In this document: one piece after another, positions 31,772 through 40,574 of the stretch
Position numbering within the stretch: position 1 is the stretch's first letter
Layout: each line of letters begins with the position of its first letter
Assembly (NCBI RefSeq): GCF_013374095.1
Contig: NZ_AP022672.1
Location: forward strand, 991,501-1,055,500
Direction of reading: 5' to 3'
Origin: Sphingomonas sp. HMP6
GTDB taxonomy: Bacteria; Pseudomonadota; Alphaproteobacteria; Sphingomonadales; Sphingomonadaceae
DNA length: 64,000 nt
Notes under the pieces: generated by a model
Databases searched by the model: none
The model's input: only the letters and a program-made list of their open reading frames with translations
What the model was told of the DNA's origin: nothing
Program-made: the position numbers and the translations under genes

Positions 31772-32545
31772 TTGACGCTAGAACTTTGCGACTACGAATC
31801 GGGCAAGAAATACCCCGGCGATTATGACGCCGACCTTGCCGCGCTGCAGGAACGCCTCGCGCATATCCAGGTCGCACACATCGTCCACAAGAAGCGCGCG
31901 ATGGTAGTGTTCGAAGGCTGGGATGCGGCGGGGAAGGGTGGCATCGTCCAACGGCTCTGCGCCGATTGGGACCCGCGCAATTTCGAGGTTTGGCCGATCA
32001 AGGCACCAACCCAGGATGAGCTGGACCGCCATTTCTTGTGGCGCTTCTGGCAAAAACTGCCCGCCAATGGCGATATCGCGGTGTTCGATCGCAGTTGGTA
32101 CGGGCGCGTGCTGGTCGAGCGCGTCGAGGGGTATGCCAAGGAAGCCGAGTGGAAGCGCGGCTATGACGAGATCAATGAATTCGAAGCGCAACAGGCCGAT
32201 TCGGGCACCACGATTATCAAGCTGTTCGTTCATGTGACGCAGAAACAGCAAGACAAGCGCCTGCAAGACCGGCTCGAACATCCGTGGAAGCGCTGGAAGA
32301 CCGGGGCGGACGATTATCGCAACCGCGAGAAGCGCGCGGACTATCTCGACGCGATGCACGACATGTTCAAACGCACCGACACGCGCTGGGCACCATGGGT
32401 GGTGATCGACGGCAATGACAAGAAAGCCGGCCGTATCGCCGCGCTAACCGCCATTGCCGAACGGCTGGAGGCGCATATCGACATGACGCCGCCTGCGCTC
32501 GATCCTGAAGTCGAGAAGATCGCGCGGGAGGCTTTGGGGCTTTAA
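31772..32545 (+). CDS. ppk2: Polyphosphate kinase 2 (PPK2 class I type)
   Basis: The 257-residue protein has the PPK2 P-loop VVFEGWDAAGKGGIVQRL, the lid/Walker B region DIAVFDRSWYGRVLVERVEG and the basic WKRWKTGADDYRNREKRADY stretch. PPK2 uses polyphosphate to phosphorylate nucleotides (or the reverse). Single-domain proteins of this size are class I, usually acting on NDPs. The TTG at 31772 is the only start giving the full N-terminus, and the nearest SD is the arm of the preceding repeat. It complements the ppk1-ppx pair about 3.4 kb away. Confidence 0.94.
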   Translation: MTLELCDYESGKKYPGDYDADLAALQERLAHIQVAHIVHKKRAMVVFEGWDAAGKGGIVQRLCADWDPRNFEVWPIKAPTQDELDRHFLWRFWQKLPANGDIAVFDRSWYGRVLVERVEGYAKEAEWKRGYDEINEFEAQQADSGTTIIKLFVHVTQKQQDKRLQDRLEHPWKRWKTGADDYRNREKRADYLDAMHDMFKRTDTRWAPWVVIDGNDKKAGRIAALTAIAERLEAHIDMTPPALDPEVEKIAREALGL

Positions 32546-32554
32546 CGGTCCCTT

Positions 32555-32646
32555 CCGTTCGCCCTGAGCCCGTCGAAGGGCTGCTTGCCCAGGAAACGGC
32601 GGCTGTTGTGGCGACCAGGGCTTGGACAGGCTCAGCCCGAACGGGG
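32555..32646. repeat. Intergenic palindromic repeat, family B (second copy)
   Basis: CGTTCGCCCTGAGCCCGTCG at the left is mirrored by GGCTCAGCCCGAACGG at the right, with single substitutions relative to the copy at 19738-19828. The interior differs between the copies, as expected of independently drifting repeats. It lies between the convergent ppk2 and PepSY genes. Confidence 0.85.
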
Positions 32647-32669
32647 TTAGGACTGCCTGATGCTCTACC

Positions 32670-33116
32670 TCAAACCCACAGCAGGACGACCGGTGCCACG
32701 GTCCCCAGCACGAGCAGCACGATCGATACCCGCCGCATCGATCGGTTGGCGAGCGCGATCACGATTCCCATGATCGTCGAAATGGCGAGCGCGATCGACA
32801 GCAACACCACGAAGATCTTGAGCGGCAACGGGGAGGGGCGCTTCGGTCCGGACGCACGGGCCTCGACGCGCGGCTTCACCGCCTCCCCTGCAACCTTGGG
32901 TTTCTCCGCGCGCGGCTCGCGCGGCGGGCCCTGGTCCTTATGGACGCTCGCCAGCCAGACGATCCAGTTCGGCGGCGGGCCGCCATAGCCCTTGGCCTCC
33001 TGCAAACGGAACGTCTGGAGCGCCCCGCTGATCGCGAACAGCAGGATCATCGGGGCGAAGAACAGCCCGAGATAATGGTGATACCGCCGCAGCAGCCGGA
33101 GCGTGTTTGGTCTCAT
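32670..33116 (-). CDS. PepSY-associated membrane protein
   Basis: The 148-residue protein begins LRRYHHYLGLFFAPMILLFAISGALQTFRL, the typical first helix of PepSY-associated proteins, in which conserved histidines face the membrane. A Pro/Lys-rich linker is at about 60-97, then two more membrane segments (IFVVLLSIALAISTIMGIVIAL and VSIVLLVLGTVAPVVLLWV). It is much shorter than full PepSY reductase-like proteins (about 400-500 residues) and lacks the periplasmic PepSY domains, so it is either a minimal form or an old truncation. Function unknown. Confidence 0.8.
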   Translation of the reverse strand: MRPNTLRLLRRYHHYLGLFFAPMILLFAISGALQTFRLQEAKGYGGPPPNWIVWLASVHKDQGPPREPRAEKPKVAGEAVKPRVEARASGPKRPSPLPLKIFVVLLSIALAISTIMGIVIALANRSMRRVSIVLLVLGTVAPVVLLWV

Positions 33117-33160
33117 GGCGTCATGCTAGGCCAACGCCCGCCATGCGGCAATCGCGCAGG

Positions 33161-33790
33161 TCAGGCGGGGGCGAACGCCCTGTCATCCCCCATCACGTGC
33201 AATACGCCGTCGGCAATCGCGAAATACGCCCCGCGCAACCGCAGCGTCCCCGCCGCCTCGCGCGCGGGAATAAAGGGAAAGGTCCGCAGATTCGCAATGC
33301 TGACCCGAACTGTCTCGAGCTCGAGCGCATGCACCGCCTCTGGCCCCGTACCGTGCGCCGCGATCACCCGGTCGCGCGCATCGTCGAGCATGTCGACCCA
33401 ATGCGCGATGAAACCGCCTTCGCCCGGCGCCTTGCCATCGAACGCCTGGGTCAACGCGGCATGCACGCCGCCGCACGATCCGTGTCCCATCACCACGATT
33501 TCGGACACCTGCAACTGCGTCACGGCGAATTCGAGCGCGGCCGATACGCCGTGACGCGACCCGTCGCGCTCGAACGGCGGCACGAGATTGGCGACGTTGC
33601 GCACGACGAAAATTTCGCCGGGCGATGTATCGAAAACCTGCGCTGGATCGACCCGGCTATCCGAACAGGCGATGATCATCACCTTCGGGCTTTGCCCCTG
33701 CGATAAATGTGTCCAGCGGTCGCGCTGGCGCGTCCAGTCATTGTCGCGGAACCGGCCATAGCCGGCGAGGAGTTCGGTGAAATCGGCCAT
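33161..33790 (-). CDS. Beta-class carbonic anhydrase
   Basis: Interconverts CO2 and bicarbonate. The ATG at 33790 gives 209 residues. Zinc ligands are Cys42 with the Asp44-Arg46 dyad in [11 protein letters not shown], and His103 and Cys106 in [25 protein letters not shown] is the usual intervening motif. The gene is divergent from lipA with a 65-bp gap. The call to the beta class is firm; a subtype symbol is not warranted. Confidence 0.96.
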   Translation of the reverse strand: MADFTELLAGYGRFRDNDWTRQRDRWTHLSQGQSPKVMIIACSDSRVDPAQVFDTSPGEIFVVRNVANLVPPFERDGSRHGVSAALEFAVTQLQVSEIVVMGHGSCGGVHAALTQAFDGKAPGEGGFIAHWVDMLDDARDRVIAAHGTGPEAVHALELETVRVSIANLRTFPFIPAREAAGTLRLRGAYFAIADGVLHVMGDDRAFAPA

Positions 33791-33855
33791 GCCCGCGCTG
33801 TACGAGTGCGAGGGAGGGGCTGGCAAGCACGCGCATCAGTCGCTATCTGCGCATC

Positions 33856-34776
33856 ATGAACGAGATGTCCCCGCTCGCCCGGCTCCCACGAGAGCGCAAG
33901 CCAGACTGGATCCGGGTCAAGGCCCCCGGCGGCACCGCCTTTGCCGAGACCAAGGCGATGATGCGCCGCCTCAACCTCAACACCGTGTGTGAAGAGGCGG
34001 CTTGCCCGAATATCGGCGAGTGCTGGACCAAGAAACACGCCACCGTGATGATCCTGGGTGACACGTGCACGCGCGCCTGCGCCTTCTGCAACGTCAAGAC
34101 CGGGATGCCGCGCGCGGTCGATGCGCTGGAGCCGCAGCACACCGCCGACGCCGCCGCCGAGCTCGGCCTCGAACATATCGTCATCACCTCGGTCGACCGC
34201 GATGATCTGCCCGATGGTGGGGCGTCGCAATTCGTGAAGGTGATCGAGGCGCTGCGCCGCACCACGCCGAACACGACGATCGAAATCCTCACGCCCGATT
34301 TCCGCAACAAGGCACAGGCCGCGATCGAATCGATCGTCGAGGCGGGGCCCGATGTCTATAATCACAACCTCGAAACCGTGCCGCGGCTCTATCCGACGAT
34401 CCGGCCGGGCGCGCGCTATTATGCATCATTGCGCTTGCTCGAAAGCGTGAAGCGGCACGATCCGCGGATCTTCACCAAATCGGGCGTCATGCTGGGCTTG
34501 GGCGAGGAACGGCTGGAAGTGCATCAGGTGATGGACGACATGCGCAGCGCCGAGATCGATTTCCTGACGATGGGGCAATATCTGCAACCGACCCCGCGCC
34601 ACGCCAAGGTGATCGATTTCGTTCCACCGGCCACGTTCGACGCTTATGCCGCCATCGCGCGCGCGAAGGGCTTTTTGCTCGTCGCAGCGTCGCCGCTGAC
34701 ACGGTCGAGCTATCACGCGGGCGACGATTTCGCCAAAATGCGGGCGGCGCGCGAGGCGAAACTTGCCAAGGCATAA
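33856..34776 (+). CDS. lipA: Lipoyl synthase
   Basis: A radical-SAM enzyme that inserts two sulfurs into protein-bound octanoate. The 306-residue protein carries both cluster motifs: auxiliary Cys45, Cys50 and Cys56 ([12 protein letters not shown]), and SAM-cluster Cys71, Cys75 and Cys78 (CTRACAFC). The C-terminal serine ligand lies in [12 protein letters not shown]. Its end overlaps the next gene by 14 bp. Confidence 0.98.
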   Translation: MNEMSPLARLPRERKPDWIRVKAPGGTAFAETKAMMRRLNLNTVCEEAACPNIGECWTKKHATVMILGDTCTRACAFCNVKTGMPRAVDALEPQHTADAAAELGLEHIVITSVDRDDLPDGGASQFVKVIEALRRTTPNTTIEILTPDFRNKAQAAIESIVEAGPDVYNHNLETVPRLYPTIRPGARYYASLRLLESVKRHDPRIFTKSGVMLGLGEERLEVHQVMDDMRSAEIDFLTMGQYLQPTPRHAKVIDFVPPATFDAYAAIARAKGFLLVAASPLTRSSYHAGDDFAKMRAAREAKLAKA

Positions 34777-35254
34777 CGAAACGCGGCGACTGCCGTACAC
34801 GCCGGAACAGATGTTCGATCTGGTCGCAGACGTGGCGCGTTACCCTGAATTTCTGCCTTGGGTCTCGGCGATCCGGGTGCGGTCGAGCACTGATGCTCAG
34901 GTGGTCGCGGACATGATCGTTGGTTTCAAGGGCTTGCGCGAAACCTTCACGTCAAAGGTCGACAAGGAGCGGCCCAACCGCATCCATGTCGAATACCTCG
35001 ACGGCCCGCTCAAATATCTGCGCAACGACTGGATCTTCCGGCCTGAGGCCGGCGGCTGCGCGGTCGACTTCACCGTCGATTTCGCGTTCAAGAACCGCGT
35101 GTTCGAAATGCTGGCAGGGCAAGTGTTCGGCACCGCCTTGCGCAAGATGATCGGCGCGTTCGAAGATCGCGCCGCCGTGCTTTACGGGGCCTCGTCTGCC
35201 TCGGGTTCGGGTTCGGGCGCCATCAGCAGTTCGAGCGCGCACAGCGCGGCCTGA
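34763..35254 (+). CDS. RatA/Coq10-type START-domain protein
   Basis: The TTG at 34763, 14 bp inside lipA, gives 163 residues with the family N-terminus ([34 protein letters not shown]) and the later [32 protein letters not shown]. These polyketide-cyclase/START-fold proteins bind ubiquinone-like lipids and support respiration; the E. coli relative was named RatA for an effect on ribosomes. The Ser/Gly-rich tail is unusual and is encoded in DNA that also encodes the C-terminus of the opposite gene. Confidence 0.92.
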   Translation: MPRHNETRRLPYTPEQMFDLVADVARYPEFLPWVSAIRVRSSTDAQVVADMIVGFKGLRETFTSKVDKERPNRIHVEYLDGPLKYLRNDWIFRPEAGGCAVDFTVDFAFKNRVFEMLAGQVFGTALRKMIGAFEDRAAVLYGASSASGSGSGAISSSSAHSAA

Positions 35255-35718
35255 AGCCGCACCCCGCCGCGTCCGAGGTCGCCGAAATCCTTGCGATCGG
35301 CGACGACATTGCCCGGGTCCGCACCGCGTTCCGCGCGCGCGAAGACGACCGTCCCGACCGGCTTCCGCTCGCTCCCGCCGCCTGGCCCGGCCACCCCGGT
35401 AATCGCAACGGCGACGTCTGCGCCGCTCGCTTCCAGCGCGCCTTGCGCCATGCTCCACGCAGTCGCGACCGACACCGCGCCGAACGTTTCCAGCACGTCG
35501 CCGCTCACCTTCAGCATCTCGAATTTGGCGTCGTTCGAATAGGTTACGAACCCGCATTCGAACATTTCGGAGGACCCCGGAATTTCGGTGATCGCCGCCG
35601 CGACCAGCCCGCCAGTGCAGCTTTCCGCCAGCGTGACGCGGCGTCCGACGGCAAGATTGCTCGCAACCACCTTGCGTGCGGCCTCGACCAGTTCTGCGGG
35701 CAGGATCGTATCCATCAT
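35182..35718 (-). CDS. pncC: CinA C-terminal-type nicotinamide-nucleotide amidohydrolase
   Basis: The ATG at 35718 overlaps the ispDF stop as ATGA and gives 178 residues (second Met at 35715 also possible). The CinA/PncC core is clear: RVTLAESCTGGLVAAAITEIPGSS, FVTYSNDAKFEML, VAVAITGVAGPGGGSERKPVGTV. The enzyme deamidates NMN to recycle pyridine nucleotides. The Glu/Pro tail ([11 protein letters not shown]) is encoded within the last 73 bp of the convergent RatA-like gene. Confidence 0.93.
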   Translation of the reverse strand: MMDTILPAELVEAARKVVASNLAVGRRVTLAESCTGGLVAAAITEIPGSSEMFECGFVTYSNDAKFEMLKVSGDVLETFGAVSVATAWSMAQGALEASGADVAVAITGVAGPGGGSERKPVGTVVFARAERGADPGNVVADRKDFGDLGRGGVRLQAALCALELLMAPEPEPEADEAP

Positions 35719-36863
35719 CGCGTCTCCGGAACCCGCACCGTCGCGGCGGCTTGTGCGGCGATACCCTCGCCACGCCCGGCAAAGCCGAGCCGTTCGGTCG
35801 TCGTTGCCTTGATGCTGACCTGATCGGCAGAAAGCTGCAAGAGCGCCGCGATCCGATCGCGCATGGCGCTGCGATGCGGGCCGATTTTGGGTGCCTCGCA
35901 AATTAGCGTCAGGTCGATGAAGTCGATCACCCCGCCGCGTGCCGTGATCAGCGACGCGGCGTGCCGTAGAAACTGCGCCGAATCGGCCCCGCGCCACTGC
36001 GGATCACTCGGTGGAAAGTGCGTGCCGATATCGCCGGCCGCAATCGTGCCGAGCAACGCATCGGTAATCGCGTGGAGCGCGACGTCGGCGTCGCTATGCC
36101 CCGACAAGCCCTTGTCATGCGGGATCAGCACGCCGCCGAGCCACAATTCCTCGCCCACTTCTAGGCGGTGGACGTCGAATCCGATCGCGGTGCGCGACCG
36201 CATCGTAGCGGCGAGGCGCGCTTCGGCGGCGGCGAAATCGGCCGGGTGGGTAATTTTTTCGAGCATCGAATCACCTTCAACCAGAGCGACTGCGCCGCCC
36301 CCGGCGCGCACCATCTGCGCGTCGTCGGTCGGCTCGTCGCCGGTCCAATTGCGGTGCGCCTGAAGCGCGGCGGCATAGCGGAAGGCTTGGGGCGTCTGAA
36401 TACGGTGGAGACCGTCGCGGGCTACCGTCTCACCCAAGGCGACGTCGCCGCGCGCTAGGGTATCCGCGACGGGAACGGCGGGGACTGCTCCGTCATGATC
36501 ATCCAGCGCTGCGATCAGCCGATCGATCACCGCCGCGCTCAGAAATGGGCGGGCCGCATCATGGATCAGGACGCGATCGAAGTCCCCCCCGAGCGACTCA
36601 AGCCCCGCCAGCACTGACATCCGCCGCGTGGCGCCGCCAATGGCATACTCGACCGCGCCAACCGCGTCCTGCAACGCCGCTACCTGCCCGGCACCGATGA
36701 CGACCACGACATGGTCGATCCCCGGATGCCCGCTGAGCGCCGCGAAACTGTGTGCGAGCACCGCCTTGCCGCCAAGCAGCGCATATTGCTTCGGCACCGC
36801 GCTACCCGAGCGCACGCCGGTCCCAGCGGCAACGATGATCGCGGCGGTCTTTCCCCTAGTCAT
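35715..36863 (-). CDS. ispDF: Bifunctional IspD-IspF
   Basis: A single 382-residue chain carries 2-C-methyl-D-erythritol 4-phosphate cytidylyltransferase (about 1-220; IIVAAGTGVRSGSAVPKQYALLGG and VLIHDAARPFLS) fused to MECDP synthase (about 225-382; IGFDVHRLEVGEELWLGGVLIP and HSDADVALHAITDALLG). These are the third and fifth steps of the MEP isoprenoid pathway. The fusion is well known in alphaproteobacteria. Divergent from dusB. Confidence 0.98.
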   Translation of the reverse strand: MTRGKTAAIIVAAGTGVRSGSAVPKQYALLGGKAVLAHSFAALSGHPGIDHVVVVIGAGQVAALQDAVGAVEYAIGGATRRMSVLAGLESLGGDFDRVLIHDAARPFLSAAVIDRLIAALDDHDGAVPAVPVADTLARGDVALGETVARDGLHRIQTPQAFRYAAALQAHRNWTGDEPTDDAQMVRAGGGAVALVEGDSMLEKITHPADFAAAEARLAATMRSRTAIGFDVHRLEVGEELWLGGVLIPHDKGLSGHSDADVALHAITDALLGTIAAGDIGTHFPPSDPQWRGADSAQFLRHAASLITARGGVIDFIDLTLICEAPKIGPHRSAMRDRIAALLQLSADQVSIKATTTERLGFAGRGEGIAAQAAATVRVPETR

Positions 36864-36959
36864 ACCGCGCGCCTAGCCCAAGCGGCACGCGCCCGCCAGC
36901 CTTGCTGCAACCGACCAGTTCGCCTATAGGCTGCCTGTTTTTAAGGCAGACCGAACTCC

Positions 36960-37964
36960 GTGACCTCCCAGACCCTCGCTCCTCTCAAGATCGGCCCGGT
37001 GACGATCGCCGCTCCGGTGATCCTCGCGCCGATGACGGGCGTCACCGACATGCCGTTCCGCACGCTGGTGCGCCGCTACGGCTCGGGCCTCAACGTCACC
37101 GAAATGGTCGCCAGCCAGGCCGCGATCCGCGAGACGCGTCAGTCGCTGCAAAAGGCGGCGTGGCATCCGATCGAGGACCCCGTCTCGATGCAGCTCGTTG
37201 GCTGCACGCCCTTTGAAATGGGCGAAGCGGCGAAGCTCTCGGAGGATCGTGGCGCGGCGATCATCGACATCAACATGGGCTGCCCGGTGCGCAAGGTCAC
37301 CAATGGCGATGCCGGGTCGGCGCTGATGCGCGATCTCGACATGGCGGGCGCGATCATCAAGGGCGTGGTCGATGCGGTCAGCGTGCCGGTCACGCTGAAG
37401 ATGCGGATGGGCTGGGATCACGCGAGCCTCAACGCGCCACAACTTGCACAGATTGCACAAGACCTCGGTGTAAAGCTCGTCACCGTTCACGGCCGCACGC
37501 GCAACCAGATGTACAAGGGCAATGCCGACTGGGCCTTCATCCGCACCGTCAAGGATGCGGTATCGATTCCGGTGATCGCCAATGGCGACATTTGCTCGAT
37601 CGAGGATGCCGAGGCCGCGCTGGAGCAATCGGGCGCCGACGGCGTGATGATCGGGCGCGGATCCTACGGCCGCCCGTGGCTGCTCGGGCAGGTGATGGAA
37701 TGGTTCGCCCACGGCCGCCGCGTCGCCGACCCGTCGATCGAGGAACAATATGGCGTAATCGCTGAACATTACGATGCGATGCTCAGTCACTATGGGATCG
37801 AAACCGGCGTCAATATGGCACGCAAGCATATCGGCTGGTACACGCGCGGCCTTCACGGTTCGGCGGAGTTCCGCAACAAGGTCAATCAGATCCCCGATCA
37901 CAAGGTCGTGCAGGCGATGCTCGCCGAATTCTACGCCCCCTGGTGCAGCCGCGCCGCCGCGTGA
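36960..37964 (+). CDS. dusB: tRNA-dihydrouridine synthase B
   Basis: A flavoenzyme reducing uridine to dihydrouridine in tRNA. The 334-residue protein begins at a GTG preceded by AAGGCAGA. Signatures are [43 protein letters not shown] with the catalytic Cys of [17 protein letters not shown] and [15 protein letters not shown]. It leads the ntrBC genes, an arrangement common to alphaproteobacteria, and its stop overlaps ntrB as GTGA. Confidence 0.97.
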   Translation: MTSQTLAPLKIGPVTIAAPVILAPMTGVTDMPFRTLVRRYGSGLNVTEMVASQAAIRETRQSLQKAAWHPIEDPVSMQLVGCTPFEMGEAAKLSEDRGAAIIDINMGCPVRKVTNGDAGSALMRDLDMAGAIIKGVVDAVSVPVTLKMRMGWDHASLNAPQLAQIAQDLGVKLVTVHGRTRNQMYKGNADWAFIRTVKDAVSIPVIANGDICSIEDAEAALEQSGADGVMIGRGSYGRPWLLGQVMEWFAHGRRVADPSIEEQYGVIAEHYDAMLSHYGIETGVNMARKHIGWYTRGLHGSAEFRNKVNQIPDHKVVQAMLAEFYAPWCSRAAA

Positions 37965-39052
37965 GCAGGGCGCGAGTGGACCGAGTCGGCGCGCCTGATT
38001 TCGGCGATCTGTTCGCCGCACTCCCGGTCGCGGTGCTCGTCATCGATCCTGAAACCCGGATCGCGCACGCCAATGCCGAGTGCGAGGCGCTGCTCAACCT
38101 GTCTGAACGCGCGATGCTCGGGCAACCGCTGGGATCGGTGATGCAACCGCCCGAGGAACAAAATCCGCGCGACAATCACGGCCTGTCCGCTTTCGATACC
38201 GAAATCGCGCTGCGGCGCGGCGGCAAGATCCGCGTCGATTATATCGAGACGCTGATCGCAGATCATCCCGGCTGGCGCACGATCACGCTGCATCATGCCG
38301 CCACCTCGCGCCGGATGGGACATAGCGCCGATCGCGCCGCCGCCGCCCGCGCGGCGATCGGCGCGGCGGCGATGCTCGCGCATGAGATCAAGAATCCGCT
38401 CTCGGGCATCCGCGGTGCCGCGCAATTGCTGTCGAAGGGGAAGGGGGCGGAGGAGCTGACCACGCTGATCACCACCGAAGTGGACCGCATCGCCGCCTTG
38501 ATCGACCGGATGCAGGACTTTACCGATACGCGGCCGTTGAAGCTGGCGCCGGAGAATATCTACCCCTTGCTCGACCATGCCCGCCGCGTCGCGCTTGCCG
38601 GGTTCGGACGGCATGTCGCGATCGAGGAGCGCTTTGATCCCTCGCTCCCGCCGGTCCAGCTCGATCGCGACGCCACGCTGCAAGTCGTGCTCAACCTGCT
38701 CAAGAATGCGAGCGAGGCGGTGCGCGATCAGGCCGACGCGCGCATCACGCTGGCGACGGCATACCGCCACGGCATGGCGATCGCGCCTGCGCCGGGCAAG
38801 CCGCGCACCCCGCTGCCGATCGAGATTTGCGTCATCGACAATGGCCCCGGTCCGCCCGCCGACATTGCCGATCACCTCTTTGACCCGTTCATCTCGGGCA
38901 AGCCCGAGGGGCAGGGGCTCGGTCTCGCCCTCGTCGACAAACTGGTGCGCGACATGGGCGGCATCATCCAGTTCGCGCGCGAAGGAACCCCGCCAATGAC
39001 CGTCTTTCGAATCATGCTGCCGCGCGGCCGCGAGACGGGCGGCACGGCATGA
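37961..39052 (+). CDS. ntrB: Nitrogen regulation sensor kinase NtrB
   Basis: I start this at the GTG at 37961, which overlaps the dusB stop; a GTG six codons earlier is possible. The 363-residue cytosolic protein has an N-terminal PAS domain ([25 protein letters not shown]), the phospho-acceptor motif [20 protein letters not shown], and an HATPase domain with [11 protein letters not shown] and [13 protein letters not shown]. It phosphorylates NtrC under PII control when nitrogen is short. It overlaps ntrC by 4 bp. Confidence 0.96.
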   Translation: MSRARVDRVGAPDFGDLFAALPVAVLVIDPETRIAHANAECEALLNLSERAMLGQPLGSVMQPPEEQNPRDNHGLSAFDTEIALRRGGKIRVDYIETLIADHPGWRTITLHHAATSRRMGHSADRAAAARAAIGAAAMLAHEIKNPLSGIRGAAQLLSKGKGAEELTTLITTEVDRIAALIDRMQDFTDTRPLKLAPENIYPLLDHARRVALAGFGRHVAIEERFDPSLPPVQLDRDATLQVVLNLLKNASEAVRDQADARITLATAYRHGMAIAPAPGKPRTPLPIEICVIDNGPGPPADIADHLFDPFISGKPEGQGLGLALVDKLVRDMGGIIQFAREGTPPMTVFRIMLPRGRETGGTA

Positions 39053-40479
39053 ACCGCACCGGGAGAATCCTGGTCGTCGATGATGATGCCGCGATTCGCA
39101 CCGTCGTGGGCCAGGCGCTGAAGCGGGATGGTCACCGCATCACAACCGCCGCGACGATCGCCGAGGCTGAAGTGCAACTCGCCGCCAATCCGCCCGACGT
39201 GCTGATCAGCGATGTCGTGCTACCCGACGGCAACGGCCTCGACTTGGTCGATCGGGTCGTGCGGCAGCATCCCGGGCTGCCGGTCATCGTCCTCTCCGCA
39301 CAAAACACGCTGACGACGGCGGTCCGTTCGACCGAGGTCGGTGCGTTCGACTATCTGCCCAAACCGTTCGATCTGGATGCCCTGTCGCGCACCGTGCAAA
39401 GCGCGCTCGCACGCGGATCGGGCGGGGTGATGGAGCCGATCGATGCGGACGACACCGCGCTTCCGCTGATCGGGCGAAGCCCTGCGATGCAGGACGTGTA
39501 CCGCATCATCGCGCGCGTCGTGTCGAACGATTTGACCGTCCTCGTGTCGGGCGAATCGGGCACCGGCAAGGAATTGGTCGCCCGTGCGATCCACGATCTT
39601 GGGCCGCGCCGCCGCTCCCCCTTCATCGCGCTCAACATGGCGGCAATCCCGCGCGAATTGATCGAGGCCGAGCTGTTTGGGCACGAACGCGGCGCTTTTA
39701 CCGGCGCGCAGGCGCGCTCGGCCGGCCGCTTCGAACAAGCGGCCGGCGGCACGCTGTTCCTGGACGAAATCGGCGACATGCCGATGGAGGCGCAGACAAG
39801 ACTGCTGCGCGTGCTGCAATCCGGCGAGTTCACCACCGTCGGCGGTGCGCGCACGATTCGCGCCGACGTGCGGATCGTCGCCGCGACCAACCGCGAGCTG
39901 TCCACGCTCGTCACGAATGGGCAATTCCGCGAAGACCTTTTCTACCGCCTCAACGTGGTGCCGGTCACGCTACCGGCCCTGCGCGCACGGCGGCAGGACA
40001 TCGCCTTGCTCGCGCGCCATTTTCTCGATCGCGCCGCCGAGGATGGCTTGCCGCGCAAGCAACTCGATCCGGATGCGATCGCCGTGCTCGAGGCGTACGA
40101 TTGGCCCGGAAACGTCCGCGAGCTTGAGAACATGATGCGGCGGGTCGCCGTGCTCGCGCGTGACGAGCGAATCGATGCGGGAGAAGTGCGCGCGATGTTG
40201 GGCGGGGGGCCGGGTGGCGTCATGCCGCCGGCACCTGCGCTTGGCGACACGGGAATCGACGCCGCGATCCGCGCGCGGATCGAGCGTCTGGCAATCGAGG
40301 AACCCGCCGCACTCGATGACGGCACGCTCTACGACCGGATCATCGCCGAGGTAGAACGCCCGCTGATCGAAGCGCTGCTCGCCCGCCACGGCCAGAACCA
40401 GCTCCGCGCGGCGCGGGCGCTCGGGATTAATCGCAATACGCTGCGCAAACGGCTCGATAATTTGGGGATAGATCCATGA
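39049..40479 (+). CDS. ntrC: Nitrogen regulator NtrC (sigma-54 activator)
   Basis: The 476-residue protein has a receiver domain (VVDDDAAIRTVVG; phospho-acceptor in DVLISDVVLPDGNG), an AAA+ domain with P-loop GESGTGKELVARAIH, the sigma-54-contact loop HERGAFTGAQARSAGRFEQA, Walker B GGTLFLDEIGDMP, and a Fis-type helix-turn-helix at the end (QLRAARALGINRNTLRKRL). It should activate nitrogen-assimilation promoters. Confidence 0.97.
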   Translation: MNRTGRILVVDDDAAIRTVVGQALKRDGHRITTAATIAEAEVQLAANPPDVLISDVVLPDGNGLDLVDRVVRQHPGLPVIVLSAQNTLTTAVRSTEVGAFDYLPKPFDLDALSRTVQSALARGSGGVMEPIDADDTALPLIGRSPAMQDVYRIIARVVSNDLTVLVSGESGTGKELVARAIHDLGPRRRSPFIALNMAAIPRELIEAELFGHERGAFTGAQARSAGRFEQAAGGTLFLDEIGDMPMEAQTRLLRVLQSGEFTTVGGARTIRADVRIVAATNRELSTLVTNGQFREDLFYRLNVVPVTLPALRARRQDIALLARHFLDRAAEDGLPRKQLDPDAIAVLEAYDWPGNVRELENMMRRVAVLARDERIDAGEVRAMLGGGPGGVMPPAPALGDTGIDAAIRARIERLAIEEPAALDDGTLYDRIIAEVERPLIEALLARHGQNQLRAARALGINRNTLRKRLDNLGIDP

Positions 40480-40546
40480 ATGTGCGGCCCAGCAACGGTC
40501 GAACGGCGCATTGCCAAGACGGATGACGCAATTGTGTGTTTTCTCT

Positions 40547-40557
40547 GCAACGGTTGC
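40547..40557. promoter_or_regulatory. GCAAC-G-GTTGC inverted repeat upstream of ntrY
   Basis: An 11-bp perfect inverted repeat that contains CAA-N3-TTG lies 17 bp upstream of the ntrY ATG in the 95-bp ntrC-ntrY gap. It resembles the CAA-spacer-TTG half-site pattern reported for rhizobial NtrX, as far as I recall, so it may be an autoregulatory site. It is close to the start codon, which would favour repression. Confidence 0.35.
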
Positions 40558-40574
40558 GTTGTAGGAATGTCACG

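Noticed and set aside
35715..36863. IspD-IspF fusion as a novelty
   Set aside because: The bifunctional IspDF is long established in alphaproteobacteria.
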